Origin: Tepidiforma thermophila
GTDB lineage: Bacteria > Chloroflexota > Dehalococcoidia > Tepidiformales > Tepidiformaceae
Assembly (NCBI RefSeq): GCF_002563855.1
Contig: NZ_PDJQ01000001.1
Coordinates: 1-64,000 of the forward strand
DNA: 64,000 nucleotides
Direction: 5' to 3'
The translations under genes and the position numbers were made by a program. Below, piece after piece: positions 25,789 through 34,630 of the stretch. The notes beneath the pieces are model-generated. The model did no database searches. It was not told where the DNA came from and was given only the letters and a program-made list of their open reading frames with translations. Position 1 is the first letter of the stretch, and each line of letters opens with the position of its first letter.

Positions 25789-28700
25789 GTGAGGGTTCGG
25801 CTTATTGCCGCCGCGGGCGGAGCAGAGGAGCTGGCAAAGGGGCTCCAGGCGGCGGGGCATGTGCTGGCGGCGGACGAGGGCGACGGCAGGCCGGCGGAGG
25901 CCGCGGTTGTGGATGGCATATCCGGCGCGGAGGCATCGCGGTGGGCCGCGGAGGCGGAAACGGGGGCGCTGCCGGTCATCGCCGGGCTCACGGACATCCC
26001 CGGCGGCGTTGAGGCTGCGCTCGAGGCCGGGGTTGGCGACGTCTACCCGGCGGGCGACGTGGCTGCCCTGCTGGCGCGGCTGGCGGTGCTGGAGCGGCTG
26101 GGGCCGCAGGAGGCCGGCGCACGCCTGGCTGCGGCGGCGGTGAACGATGCCATGTTCACGCTGGGGTTCGACGGCCGGCTGCGGTGGGTGAACCCGGCGG
26201 CGGAGCGGCTGACGGGCTACGGTCAGGATCAGCTGGTGGGCATGCATATGCTGCAGCTCGTCCGCGACCCGGCGGAGGCTGCGCGGGCCGCCGAGGAGCT
26301 GGAGCAAAAGCGCGACGGGCTCCTCGATGCGTCGCTGCTCCAACTGCATATCACCACGGCAACGGGCGAGGTTGTGCCGGTGGAGGTGAACAGCCGGGTC
26401 GTGACGCGGGAAGGCCGGCCTTGGGCGGTGGAGGGGGTGGCGCGGGACCTGCGCCCGCGGCGAGCGATGGAGGAGCGGCTGCGGCGGGAGGCGGAGCTGT
26501 TTGCGCACCTGGGGGTTGCGGCGGTCGCGACGGACCGCAAGGGCAGGATCCTGACGTGGAACCGGGAGGCGGAGCGGCTCTTCGGACGCAGTGAAGCGGA
26601 GATGCGCGGGTTGAACGCCCTGGACCTGGTGGCGGGGTCCGCCGGGGAGGCGGCGATGCGCGAAGTGGCGAAGCTGGCCGCGGGGGCAGATATCTCGGTC
26701 GAGCTGAAGCTGCGGCGGGCCGATGGGGCGACCTTCCCGGCGCTGGTGCGGGGGACGCCGCTGCGGGACGAGTCGGGCGCCGTCGTCGGGTCGGTGGGGG
26801 CGATTGTCGACCTGAGCGAGGAGCGGGCGCGGCAGGCGGAGCTGGCGCGGCTGGCGGCGATTGTGGAGTCGGCGGAGGACGCGGTCATCGGCCGTGACCT
26901 GGAGGGGCGGATTACGAGCTGGAACCGGGCAGCGGAGCGGCTGTTCGGGTACACGGCGGCGGAGATGGTCGGCGGGCTGGGCCTCGAGACGGTCCCGGAG
27001 CACCGCCGGGAGGAGTACCTGGAGCGGCTGTCTGGCATCGCAGCGGCGGCAGAACGCCCCCACGACCCGGGCGCGGCGCCGGAGGTGGTGGAGGTGGAGC
27101 GGATGGACCGGTGGGGGCGGGTGTTCCCGGCGCAGGCATCGACGTTCCTGGTGTACGACCGGGACGGCCGGCCGACGGGTGCGGCTTCGTTCGTCCGGGA
27201 CATCAGCCGGGAGCGGGCGATGACCGCGGCGCTGCGCGAGCGCGAGGCAACGCTCCGGGGCGTGTTCGAGAGCACGCAGGACCACCTCTGGCTGCTGGAC
27301 CGGGACGGGAAGCTGGTGATGTGCAACGGCCCGGCGCGCGCCTTCGCCCGGGCCGTTTTCGGGCGCGAGCCGCAGCCGGGCGACTCCATGGTGATGTTCG
27401 CGGACGGGGAACACCGGGGCCTGCTGGCGGGGGTCATCCGCAAGGCGCTGGCGGGGGAGGCGGTGCAGGGCGAGCTGGCCGCGCGTGACGCAGCCGGGAG
27501 ACGGGTGTACTTCGACATCCAGGTGAACCCGGTCCGGGATGGCGAGGGCGGCGTGACGGGTGTGCTGGTGTCGGCCCGGGACGTGACGGAGCAGGCCCGC
27601 ACCCGGCGGGAGCTGCAGCGTGCGCGGGAGGAGCTGGCGGCCGAGTACGCAAAGCTGGCAACGATCCTCGAGAACTCCGATGAAGGGGTGGCACTGCTCG
27701 ACCGCGACCTCCGGCTGATCGCCTTCAACTCGACCTTCGCCGAAGGGACGCGGCTCCGGCGGGGGGTTTCGCCGGAGCCGGGGATGCCGTTCGAGGCGTG
27801 CGTTTCGCCGGAGAGCGCGCCCTACCTCGTGGCGCGCGTGCGGGAGGCGCTGGCGGGCCGGTGGGTCGCCTTCGAGGTGCAGTCTCGGACGCCGGGTCAG
27901 CAGCGCTGGTTCGAGGTGCGCATCCGGCCCGTAGTCGGCCGGGACGGCGAGGTGACCGGGGTGGTGTACACCGGGAGGGACGTGACCGGGCGGCGCCTGC
28001 TCGAACTGGAGCGCGAGGCAGCGCTGGCTGAGGCCCGGCGGCTGGCCACGGTGGTGGAGAGCTCGACCGAGGCGGTGATCGCCATCGGGCGGGATGGGCG
28101 GATTGAAAGCTGGAACCGGGCGGCGGAAGAGCTCTACGGGTGGACGGCAGCGGAGGCGCTCGGTCAGCCGTTTACGATGATCCTGCCGCCGGAGGAAGCC
28201 GAGCGGGGCGCTGCGCTGTTCGCCCGGCTGCTCTCGGGCGAGGCGCTGCGCGGCGAGATGCCGCGGGTGACGAAAGATGGGCGGCGGCTGGTCGTTGAAT
28301 CGGCCTACTTCCCGCTGCGCGACGCCGAGGGGAGGGTGACCGGGGTGGGGTGCACCTCGCACGACGTGACCCGGCAGCGGGAGATGGAGCGGCAGATTGC
28401 CGAGCAGGCGGCAGACCTCGAGGGCACGCTCCGGGCGATCCACGAGGGGCTGGCGCTGCTGGACCCGGACGGGCGCGTGCTGCTGGTGAACCCGGCGATG
28501 CAGGAGACCATCGGCGCCGTCTTCGGGGTCGTTCCCGGGCCGGGGATGCACTGGCGGGAGGTGGTGCCCCCGGAACACGAGGCCGGCTTCGGCGAGGTCA
28601 TCGCGGAGACGCTGGCGGGGGGGACGCCCTCGTTCGAGCAGGCGGTAACGGACCGGGAGGGGAACCAGCGGGTGCTGGAGCTCTCGTTCGGGCGGGTGCT

Positions 28701-29925
28701 GCTGCCCGACGGGGGCGTGCGCGGGGTTGCCGTGACGCTGCGGGATGTGACGGAGCGGAAGCGTACGGAGCAGCGGCTGCTGCAGGCGCAGAAGGCGGAG
28801 TCGCTGGCGGTGCTGGCCGGCGGGATCGCACACGATTTCAATAACCTGCTGGTCGGCATTCTCGGGAATGCGGGGCTTGCGCTGGCCGAACTGCCGCCGG
28901 AATCGCCGGTGCGGGCGACGATTGCCGACATTGAGACGGCCGGGCAGCGGGCTGCCGACCTCGCCCGGCAGATGCTGGCGTACTCGGGACGCGGGAAGTT
29001 TGTGGTCGGGCCGCTGCAGCTGAACGCCCTGGTGGAGGAGATGGCGCACCTGCTGCGGGTGTCGGTGGGGGCGGGCGTGCGGCTGGTGCTGGACCTTGCG
29101 CCGGGGCTGCCCCCGGTGGTGGGCGATGCCACGCAGCTGCGGCAGGTGGTGATGAACCTCGTCATCAATGCCTCCGACGCGATTGGCGCGGGGGAGGGAA
29201 CGGTCCGCGTGACGACGGCGGCAGCGCCGGGCCGCCCGGAGCTGTTCGCGGGAGCGGTCGTGACGCCGGGCGAACTGGCCGCGCGGTACGTGGTGCTGGA
29301 GGTGGCGGACACGGGGTCGGGGATGGATGCGGCGACGCTGACGCGGATTTTCGACCCGTTCTTCACGACGAAGTTCACGGGGCGCGGGCTGGGGCTGGCC
29401 GCAGTGCTGGGGATTGTGCGGGGCCACCAGGGCGGGATCTCGGTGACGAGCGCGCCGGGCGAAGGCACACGGTTCCGGGTGATGCTCCCGGCTGCGGGTG
29501 AGCTGCCGCCAGCCGAGGAAGGCACCCGTTCGACTGCGGCGTGGCGGGGTTCGGGGCTGGTGATCGTGGCGGATGACGAGCCGGGCGTGCGGAAGGTGAC
29601 GGCGCGGGCGCTGAGCGGGATGGGGTTCGAGGTGCTTGAGGCCGAAGACGGGCAGGCGGCCGTCGAGCTGTTTGCGCAGCACCGGGAGCGGGTGGTGCTG
29701 GTGCTGCTGGATATGACGATGCCGCGGATGAACGGGCAGGCCGCCTTCCGTGCGATCCGGGCGCTGGACCCCGGGGCGAAGGTTGTGCTGATGAGCGGCT
29801 ATACCGAGCAGGACGCCGCTGAGCAATTTGCAGAGGGCGGGCTGGCCGGGTTCCTGCAGAAGCCGTATGAGCTGGGGGGGCTGCAGGAGCTGGTCCGGCG
29901 GGTGGCGGGGGATTCGACGCCCTAG
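25789..29925 (+). CDS. Hybrid histidine kinase with seven PAS domains and a C-terminal receiver
   Basis: A 1378-residue soluble kinase. Residues 1-105 look like a degenerate receiver. Seven PAS units follow, beginning near 115, 240, 356, 488, 622, 752 and 877; several share the [16 protein letters not shown] motif. The phosphoacceptor is in [17 protein letters not shown] (His ~1015). The ATPase domain has [16 protein letters not shown] and [14 protein letters not shown] receiver ends the protein, with its Asp in [12 protein letters not shown] (~1305) and Lys in LQKPYELG. No transmembrane helix is seen, so it senses inside the cell. The GTG start has GGAGGG upstream. No separate response regulator is adjacent. 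Confidence 0.93.
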   Translation: MRVRLIAAAGGAEELAKGLQAAGHVLAADEGDGRPAEAAVVDGISGAEASRWAAEAETGALPVIAGLTDIPGGVEAALEAGVGDVYPAGDVAALLARLAVLERLGPQEAGARLAAAAVNDAMFTLGFDGRLRWVNPAAERLTGYGQDQLVGMHMLQLVRDPAEAARAAEELEQKRDGLLDASLLQLHITTATGEVVPVEVNSRVVTREGRPWAVEGVARDLRPRRAMEERLRREAELFAHLGVAAVATDRKGRILTWNREAERLFGRSEAEMRGLNALDLVAGSAGEAAMREVAKLAAGADISVELKLRRADGATFPALVRGTPLRDESGAVVGSVGAIVDLSEERARQAELARLAAIVESAEDAVIGRDLEGRITSWNRAAERLFGYTAAEMVGGLGLETVPEHRREEYLERLSGIAAAAERPHDPGAAPEVVEVERMDRWGRVFPAQASTFLVYDRDGRPTGAASFVRDISRERAMTAALREREATLRGVFESTQDHLWLLDRDGKLVMCNGPARAFARAVFGREPQPGDSMVMFADGEHRGLLAGVIRKALAGEAVQGELAARDAAGRRVYFDIQVNPVRDGEGGVTGVLVSARDVTEQARTRRELQRAREELAAEYAKLATILENSDEGVALLDRDLRLIAFNSTFAEGTRLRRGVSPEPGMPFEACVSPESAPYLVARVREALAGRWVAFEVQSRTPGQQRWFEVRIRPVVGRDGEVTGVVYTGRDVTGRRLLELEREAALAEARRLATVVESSTEAVIAIGRDGRIESWNRAAEELYGWTAAEALGQPFTMILPPEEAERGAALFARLLSGEALRGEMPRVTKDGRRLVVESAYFPLRDAEGRVTGVGCTSHDVTRQREMERQIAEQAADLEGTLRAIHEGLALLDPDGRVLLVNPAMQETIGAVFGVVPGPGMHWREVVPPEHEAGFGEVIAETLAGGTPSFEQAVTDREGNQRVLELSFGRVLLPDGGVRGVAVTLRDVTERKRTEQRLLQAQKAESLAVLAGGIAHDFNNLLVGILGNAGLALAELPPESPVRATIADIETAGQRAADLARQMLAYSGRGKFVVGPLQLNALVEEMAHLLRVSVGAGVRLVLDLAPGLPPVVGDATQLRQVVMNLVINASDAIGAGEGTVRVTTAAAPGRPELFAGAVVTPGELAARYVVLEVADTGSGMDAATLTRIFDPFFTTKFTGRGLGLAAVLGIVRGHQGGISVTSAPGEGTRFRVMLPAAGELPPAEEGTRSTAAWRGSGLVIVADDEPGVRKVTARALSGMGFEVLEAEDGQAAVELFAQHRERVVLVLLDMTMPRMNGQAAFRAIRALDPGAKVVLMSGYTEQDAAEQFAEGGLAGFLQKPYELGGLQELVRRVAGDSTP

Positions 29926-29936
29926 AACATCTGTAC
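29925..29936. promoter_or_regulatory. LexA-like half-conserved box upstream of ruvB
   Basis: GAACATCTGTAC matches GAAC-N4-GTTC with one mismatch and ends 2 nt before the ruvB -10 box. Its partner case is the box on dinB. Confidence 0.4.
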
Positions 29937-29938
29937 GT

Positions 29939-29944
29939 TATACT
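29939..29944 (+). promoter_or_regulatory. -10 box (TATACT) for ruvB, leaderless arrangement
   Basis: TATACT ends 6 nt before the GTG start of ruvB at 29951. No Shine-Dalgarno-like sequence fits between them. Confidence 0.55.
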
Positions 29945-29950
29945 GCCGGC

Positions 29951-30997
29951 GTGACCGAGGAACGGGTGGTGGCGCCGCAGGCACAGGCCGAGGACGCGGA
30001 GCTGGAGCGTTCGCTGCGGCCGCGGCGGCTCGCGGAGTTCCCCGGGCAGGAGCGGACGAAGCGGAACCTTGCGATTGCGATCGCGGCGGCGAAGCAGCGG
30101 GGGGAGCCGCTCGACCACGTGCTGCTGTACGGTCCGCCGGGGCTGGGGAAAACGACGCTGGCGAACATCATCGCGCACGAGATGGGGGTGTCGATCCGGA
30201 CGACGAGCGGGCCGGCGTTCGAGCGGCCGGGCGACCTTGCGGCGGTGCTGACGAACCTGAAAGAGGGGGACATCCTCTTCGTCGACGAAATTCACCGGCT
30301 TTCGAGCGCGGTGGAGGAGATCCTCTACCCGGCGATGGAGGATTTCGCGCTCGACCTCGTCATCGGGAAAGGGGCCGGGGCACGGTCGGTGCGGCTGGCG
30401 CTGCCGCGGTTCACGCTGATCGGTGCGACGACGCGGTATGCGATGGTGAGCGCGCCGCTGCGGGACCGGTTCGGCTCGGTGTACCGGCTGGATTTCTATG
30501 AGCCGGAGACGCTGGCGCTGATCCTGCGGCGGTCGGCGGCGATCCTCGGGATGGCGCTGCCGGATGACGCGGCGATGGAGATTGCGCGAAGGTCGCGGGG
30601 AACGCCGCGGATTGCGAACCGGCTGCTGCGGCGGGTGCGGGACTTCGTGGCGGTACGCAACGGAGGGGTCGTGACGTTGGAGGCGGCGCGGGAGGCGCTG
30701 GCGATGCTGGAGGTGGATGAGCTCGGGCTGGATGAATCGGACCGGGCGGTGCTGCGGGCAGTGGTGGAGACGTTCAACGGCGGGCCCGTGGGGCTGGAGA
30801 CGATTGCCGCGGCGATTTCGGAGGAGGCGGACACGATCATGGACGTGTACGAGCCGTTCCTCCTGAAGTGCGGGTTCCTGAACCGGACGCCGCGAGGGCG
30901 AGTGGCGACGGAGGCGGCGTACCGCCACCTGGGGCTGGAGCCGCCGCGGGAACGGCCGGCGCAGGCGGCGCTGTGGGACGGTGCCGGGGCTCCCTAG
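29951..30997 (+). CDS. ruvB: Holliday junction branch migration helicase RuvB
   Basis: A 348-residue AAA+ motor. Signatures: [19 protein letters not shown], Walker [15 protein letters not shown] (~residue 60), [17 protein letters not shown], Walker [12 protein letters not shown], sensor [18 protein letters not shown], and the winged-helix C-terminus ([17 protein letters not shown]). It drives branch migration with RuvA. ruvA and ruvC are not adjacent. The GTG start is set by the TATACT spacing. Confidence 0.97.
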   Translation: MTEERVVAPQAQAEDAELERSLRPRRLAEFPGQERTKRNLAIAIAAAKQRGEPLDHVLLYGPPGLGKTTLANIIAHEMGVSIRTTSGPAFERPGDLAAVLTNLKEGDILFVDEIHRLSSAVEEILYPAMEDFALDLVIGKGAGARSVRLALPRFTLIGATTRYAMVSAPLRDRFGSVYRLDFYEPETLALILRRSAAILGMALPDDAAMEIARRSRGTPRIANRLLRRVRDFVAVRNGGVVTLEAAREALAMLEVDELGLDESDRAVLRAVVETFNGGPVGLETIAAAISEEADTIMDVYEPFLLKCGFLNRTPRGRVATEAAYRHLGLEPPRERPAQAALWDGAGAP

Positions 30998-31005
30998 GGG
31001 GTGCC

Positions 31006-31032
31006 GGTGCTGCCGCGGGCGGGGGCGGTGAC
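31006..31032. repeat. 27-bp direct repeat, left copy, flanking the heme cluster
   Basis: These 27 bases are identical to 34543-34569. This copy lies 8 nt downstream of the ruvB stop. It begins GGTGCTGCCGCGGG and ends GGCGGTGAC. Confidence 0.8.
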
Positions 31033-31041
31033 AGAGAACAT

Positions 31042-31070
31042 GGAGGCCCGGCACGATGTGCCGGGCCTCC
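31042..31070. terminator. Strong hairpin between ruvB and the heme monooxygenase gene
   Basis: GGAGGCCCGGCAC, loop GAT, GTGCCGGGCCTCC: a perfect 13-bp stem with a 3-nt loop. There is no T-run, but it lies between two convergent genes and can act on both strands. Confidence 0.7.
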
Positions 31071-31104
31071 GCAGCAGGGGGAGCGTGAGGGACAAACCCG
31101 CGGC

Positions 31105-31419
31105 TCAGGCGGGCGCCGGAGCCTCCTGGGTGAGAACGGCCTCGTAGACGGAAAGACGGGGCGGGGCGGCGAGGACGCCGCTCATGGGCGCCTGGCTGTG
31201 TGCGGCACGGAAGGCCTCGGAGCGGGTCCAGGCTTCGAAAGCTGCGCGGGATTCCCAGGTTGAATGGGAGATGTATTCGCCCGGTTCATCGCCCTTGAGC
31301 AGCGCGAAGCGGACAAAGCCGGGAACGGATGCGAGGTAGGACTCGCGAGTGCGCCAGGCGGCCTCGAAGTCGGCCTCGCGGCCGGGGTTAATGGAGAAGC
31401 GGTTCATTGCGACGAACAT
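31105..31419 (-). CDS. Heme-degrading monooxygenase, IsdG/HmoA-like (ABM fold)
   Basis: A 104-residue ABM-fold protein: MFVAMNRFSINPGREADFEAAW, then SYLASVPGFVRFALLKGDE, SHSTWESRAAFEAWTRSEAFRAAH, matching the IsdG/HmoA group in which N, W and H residues sit in the heme pocket. It probably opens imported heme to release iron. It is divergent from hmuTUV across a 145-bp shared regulatory region, which supports the heme call over an antibiotic-biosynthesis one. GGAGG lies 4 nt before the ATG at 31419. Confidence 0.82.
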   Translation of the reverse strand: MFVAMNRFSINPGREADFEAAWRTRESYLASVPGFVRFALLKGDEPGEYISHSTWESRAAFEAWTRSEAFRAAHSQAPMSGVLAAPPRLSVYEAVLTQEAPAPA

Positions 31420-31482
31420 AGTGCCTCCAGGGCCTGATGGATGGGCGTTGCCGGTCATACAGGGCAAGCGACGTCAGTCGAG

Positions 31483-31512
31483 ATGGTAATCCGATCACTT
31501 GTTATTAGTCAA
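31483..31512 (-). promoter_or_regulatory. Promoter of the heme monooxygenase gene
   Basis: On the minus strand TTGACT and TACCAT are 18 nt apart. The -35 hexamer lies inside the palindrome at 31504-31519. Confidence 0.6.
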
Positions 31513-31527
31513 TCCTAATGCTAGATC
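31499..31527 (+). promoter_or_regulatory. Promoter of hmuTUV
   Basis: TTGTTA and TAGATC are 17 nt apart; the palindrome occupies most of the spacer. The leader is about 30 nt and contains GAGGAGG before the hmuT ATG. Confidence 0.55.
31504..31519. promoter_or_regulatory. Palindromic operator candidate shared by both heme promoters
   Basis: ATTAG, 6 nt, CTAAT. It lies between the -35 and -10 of the hmuTUV promoter and covers the -35 of the divergent monooxygenase promoter. A bound repressor would shut both. The TTAG/CTAA arms recall DtxR/IdeR-type iron boxes, but the family of the regulator cannot be decided from this. Confidence 0.55.
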
Positions 31528-31564
31528 TTTGGGACATCCCGTACTTGGGATGAGGAGGTGTGAC

Positions 31565-32617
31565 ATGATTCCACGGAACGGGCTCCGTTGGTTCGTCCTG
31601 GCCGGGCTTGCCAGCATCCTGGCGGCGACGGCCGCGACCGCCTGCGGGGGCGACGATGATGACGACGCGCAGGCAGGCGCGACTGCTCCTGCTGCGACGG
31701 CGACGACAGCTGCGGAAGAAAGTCCGACGGCGGCGCCGACCCCGACGCCGGCGATCACCGCGGAATCCCGGCCGGTGCTGCCGGCGACCGTGAAGGACAA
31801 GGACGGGGAGGAGATCACCGTCAGCGACATCAGCCGGGTTGTCGTGCTGAACGGCGACCTGACCGAGGTGGTGTACGCGCTGGGGCTCGGCGAGAACGTC
31901 GTGGGGGTGGACACCTCGGCGACGTACCCGCCAGAGGCGCGGGAAAAACCGAAGATTGGCTACCAGCGATCGCTCAACGCGGAGGGGATCCTGAGCCTGC
32001 AGCCGACGGTGATTATCGGGAGCGAGCTGGCGGGGCCGCCGGCGGTCATCGAGCAGATCCGATCGGCAGGGGTGCCGGTCGTGCTGTTCAAGACGGTGTC
32101 GTCGCTCGACGACATCCAGCGCAAGATTACGGACGTCGCGACAGCGCTGGGCGTGCCGAACCGCGGCAGGCTGCTGGCGCAGCAGACGAAGGCGGAGATT
32201 GATGAGGCGCTGGCGCTTGCAGCGAAGGCGACGAGCAAGCCGCGGGTGGCGTTCCTTTACCTGCGGGGTTCGACGGTTCAAACGATGGCCGGGAAGGGGT
32301 CGGGCGCCGACATGCTGATAACGGCGGCTGGCGGGATCGACGCGGGGTCGGAAGCGGGGATAGTCGGGAGCAAGCCGCTCACGCCGGAGTCGCTGGTGAC
32401 GGCTGCGCCGGACGTCATTGTTGTGACGACGTCCGGTCTGCAGTCGGTTGGAGGGGTGGACGGCCTGCTGCAGATCCCGGGCATTGCCCAGACGCCCGCG
32501 GGCAAGGCGCGGCGGGTGGTGGATTTTGACGACCAGTACCTGCTTGGGATGGGCCCGCGGGCGGGGAAGGCGCTGATGGACCTGGTGAAGGCGCTGCACC
32601 CGGAACTCAAGGGGTAG
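31565..32617 (+). CDS. hmuT: Heme ABC transporter substrate-binding lipoprotein HmuT
   Basis: A 350-residue lipoprotein: signal peptide with lipobox-like ATAATAC (Cys ~27), an Asp-rich then Thr/Pro/Ala-rich linker, and a periplasmic-binding type III fold. HmuT/PhuT-type features are IGYQRSLNAEGILSLQPTVIIGSE, KPRVAFLYLRG and the late YLLGMGPRAGKALMDL. It would capture heme at the outer face of the cytoplasmic membrane. A strong GAGGAGG site precedes ATG 31565. It heads hmuTUV. Confidence 0.9.
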   Translation: MIPRNGLRWFVLAGLASILAATAATACGGDDDDDAQAGATAPAATATTAAEESPTAAPTPTPAITAESRPVLPATVKDKDGEEITVSDISRVVVLNGDLTEVVYALGLGENVVGVDTSATYPPEAREKPKIGYQRSLNAEGILSLQPTVIIGSELAGPPAVIEQIRSAGVPVVLFKTVSSLDDIQRKITDVATALGVPNRGRLLAQQTKAEIDEALALAAKATSKPRVAFLYLRGSTVQTMAGKGSGADMLITAAGGIDAGSEAGIVGSKPLTPESLVTAAPDVIVVTTSGLQSVGGVDGLLQIPGIAQTPAGKARRVVDFDDQYLLGMGPRAGKALMDLVKALHPELKG

Positions 32618-32658
32618 CCCGGCCCAGGCGGTGGAGCTGCCGCGAGCGGCGGCGTCGC

Positions 32659-32698
32659 GGCCGGCCTGACTCGCGTCCTAAGCGCGGGCGGGCCGGCC
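32659..32698 (+). terminator. Hairpin between hmuT and hmuU (attenuator candidate)
   Basis: Two copies of GGCCGGCC, 24 nt apart, can pair, with further CGCG pairing inside the loop. Such hairpins often lower expression of the permease relative to the binding protein. Confidence 0.3.
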
Positions 32699-32720
32699 AG
32701 GAATGCAAGGAGGCAGAGGT

Positions 32721-33797
32721 ATGGCCCTGGCGGTGAGTGAGCTTGCACGACGTGCCGGGCACGCCCGTGCGCATTTCCGGCTGGCTGCGCTGCCAACCCT
32801 GGCAATTCTGCTGGGTTGTGCGGTCCTTCTGAACCTGGCGATTGGAGCTGTTCGGGTACCGCCTTCGGCGGTGCTCGGCATCCTGCTCGACCACGCCGGG
32901 TTCTCGACGGGACTGGAGTACACCCCGCAGCAGGAGGCGGTGGTGTGGAACATTCGGGTGCCGCGCGTGCTGCTGGCCCTGATGGTGGGGGCAGGACTGG
33001 GGACTGCCGGGTGCGCCCTCCAGGGTATTTTCCGGAATCCGCTGGCGGACCCGGGCATCATCGGCGTTTCGAGCGGGGCGGCGCTGGGTGCGGTGGGGCT
33101 CATCATCCTGGGAGTAAGTCCGCTCGGGATGTGGTCTGTTCCCGCGGCGGCGTTTGCGGGCGGGCTTCTGCTGACGCTGATGGTGTATGCACTGTCGCGC
33201 CGCGACGGCCGCACCGAGGTGGTCACCCTGGTCCTGACCGGGGTGGCGCTCAATGCGATTGCCGGCGGGCTGATCGGGTTCGCGCTGTTTTACGCGACGG
33301 ATGCGCAATTGCGGAATGTGGTCTTCTGGCAGCTGGGGAGCGTTGGGGGAGCGACCTGGCCGAATGTGAGGCCGGCAGTACTTGCTGCGGTTGTCGCCGT
33401 CGTGCCGCTGATGCGGTACGGACACCGCCTCAACCTGTTGGCGCTTGGGGAGCGGGAAGCGTATCACCTCGGCGTCGACACTGAACGGCTGCGGCTGCAG
33501 GTGATTGCGCTGGCGGCACTGGCCACGGCGGCGGCGGTGTCGTTTGCGGGGGTCATCGGCTTTGTCGGGCTGGTGGTGCCGCATATGCTGCGGCTGATGC
33601 TCGGGCCCGACCACCGGCGGCTGCTGCCGGCATCGGCGCTGCTTGGCGCTGCCGTGATAGCGCTTGCGGACCTGGCGGCGCGGACGGTCGTGGCGCCGGC
33701 GGAGATGCCGCTGGGGGTTGTGACGGCGCTGGCGGGCGGTCCGTATTTCCTCTGGCTCATTCACCGGACGCGGCGGGCGCAAGGGGGTTGGGGATGA
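32721..33797 (+). CDS. hmuU: Heme/iron ABC transporter permease HmuU (FecCD family)
   Basis: A 358-residue permease with about nine to ten hydrophobic segments. FecCD motifs seen are RVPRVLLALMVGAGLGTAGCALQGIFRNPLADPG (positions ~85-118, key RxPR, GxxLxxxGxxxQ, RNPLADPxIxG), LGEREAYHLGVD and the coupling helix SFAGVIGFVGLVVPHMLRL. ATG 32721 is chosen over ATG 32703 because AGGAGG lies 7 nt before it. The stop overlaps hmuV (ATGA). Confidence 0.92.
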   Translation: MALAVSELARRAGHARAHFRLAALPTLAILLGCAVLLNLAIGAVRVPPSAVLGILLDHAGFSTGLEYTPQQEAVVWNIRVPRVLLALMVGAGLGTAGCALQGIFRNPLADPGIIGVSSGAALGAVGLIILGVSPLGMWSVPAAAFAGGLLLTLMVYALSRRDGRTEVVTLVLTGVALNAIAGGLIGFALFYATDAQLRNVVFWQLGSVGGATWPNVRPAVLAAVVAVVPLMRYGHRLNLLALGEREAYHLGVDTERLRLQVIALAALATAAAVSFAGVIGFVGLVVPHMLRLMLGPDHRRLLPASALLGAAVIALADLAARTVVAPAEMPLGVVTALAGGPYFLWLIHRTRRAQGGWG

Positions 33798-34594
33798 GGC
33801 TGGAAGCGCGCGGGGTGAGCTTCCGGGTCGGGCCGTTCGAGCTGGTCCGAAGGGTGGACCTGGCGGTTGAGCCTGGCGAGTTCGTGGCGGTCGTCGGTGC
33901 GAACGGGGCCGGGAAATCGACGCTGGTTCGGCTCCTGGCGGGCGACCTGCGGCCGAGCGGGGGCACCGTGCTGCTCGGCGGGAAGCCGCTGGATGCGTAC
34001 GGTGCGGGCGGGCTGGCACGGCTGCGGTCGGTGCTGCCGCAGCAATCGCGAATTGAGTTCGCGTTCACGGTGCGGCAGGTCGTCGAGATGGGACGGAGCC
34101 CGTACATGAGGCGGGGGGCCCGGGGGAAGGACGAGGAGGGGCTGATCGAGCGGGCGATGGCCGCCGCGGATGTCGCGCGGCTGTCCGGGCGGGCGTACCC
34201 GGGGCTCTCCGGTGGCGAACAGGCGCGGACATGCCTGGCGCGCGTGCTGGCGCAGGACACGCCGGTGGTGCTGCTCGACGAACCGACGGCGGCGCTGGAC
34301 ATCCGCCATCAGCACCAGGTGCTGGGCGTCGTGCGGGGGCTGGCGGAGCATGGGAAGGCGGTACTGGCGGTGCTGCACGACCTGAATCTCGCAGCGGCGT
34401 ATGCGACGCGCGTGGTTGCGATGCACCGGGGTGGCGTGGCTGCTGCGGGATGCCCTGAGGAGGTGCTGACGGGCGAAGTGCTGAGCCGCATCTACGAGCA
34501 CCCGGTCGAGGTTGTGCGCGCGGGGGAGCCGCCCCGCCTGGTGGTGCTGCCGCGGGCGGGGGCGGTGACGGCAGGGTTCGGCCTGAGCGGGTAG
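33794..34594 (+). CDS. hmuV: Heme ABC transporter ATP-binding protein HmuV
   Basis: A 266-residue ATPase: Walker A GANGAGKST, Q-loop VLPQQSRIEF, signature LSGGEQARTCLARVLAQ, Walker B VVLLDEPTAALD and switch His in VLHDLNLA. The FAFTVRQVVEMGRSP segment is typical of the FepC/HmuV group. The right copy of the 27-bp direct repeat lies in its last codons (34543-34569), so the C-terminal residues after EPPRLVV may have been rewritten by the recombination that left the repeat. Confidence 0.92.
   Translation: MRLEARGVSFRVGPFELVRRVDLAVEPGEFVAVVGANGAGKSTLVRLLAGDLRPSGGTVLLGGKPLDAYGAGGLARLRSVLPQQSRIEFAFTVRQVVEMGRSPYMRRGARGKDEEGLIERAMAAADVARLSGRAYPGLSGGEQARTCLARVLAQDTPVVLLDEPTAALDIRHQHQVLGVVRGLAEHGKAVLAVLHDLNLAAAYATRVVAMHRGGVAAAGCPEEVLTGEVLSRIYEHPVEVVRAGEPPRLVVLPRAGAVTAGFGLSG
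34543..34569. repeat. 27-bp direct repeat, right copy, inside the 3' end of hmuV
   Basis: Identical to 31006-31032. The two copies are 3537 bp apart, and the monooxygenase gene plus nearly all of hmuTUV lies between them. Confidence 0.8.
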
Positions 34595-34630
34595 AGTGAC
34601 GGGGACATCACGCGTTTCGGAGGCGGTTCG

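Noticed and set aside
24754..29826. A very long open frame on the minus strand opposite the hybrid kinase
   Set aside because: It is Arg/Pro/His-rich, lacks domain motifs and mirrors the codon bias of the plus-strand gene. Only its last part (24754-25587) is real, the universal stress protein.
31105..31419. Antibiotic biosynthesis role for the ABM-fold protein
   Set aside because: There are no biosynthetic genes nearby, the sequence fits the IsdG/HmoA group, and the gene shares a regulatory region with hmuTUV.
34593..34598. TAGAGT as a leaderless-type box for the SPFH gene
   Set aside because: It lies 32 nt before the ATG and a GGAGG site is present, so this is a normal leadered gene.
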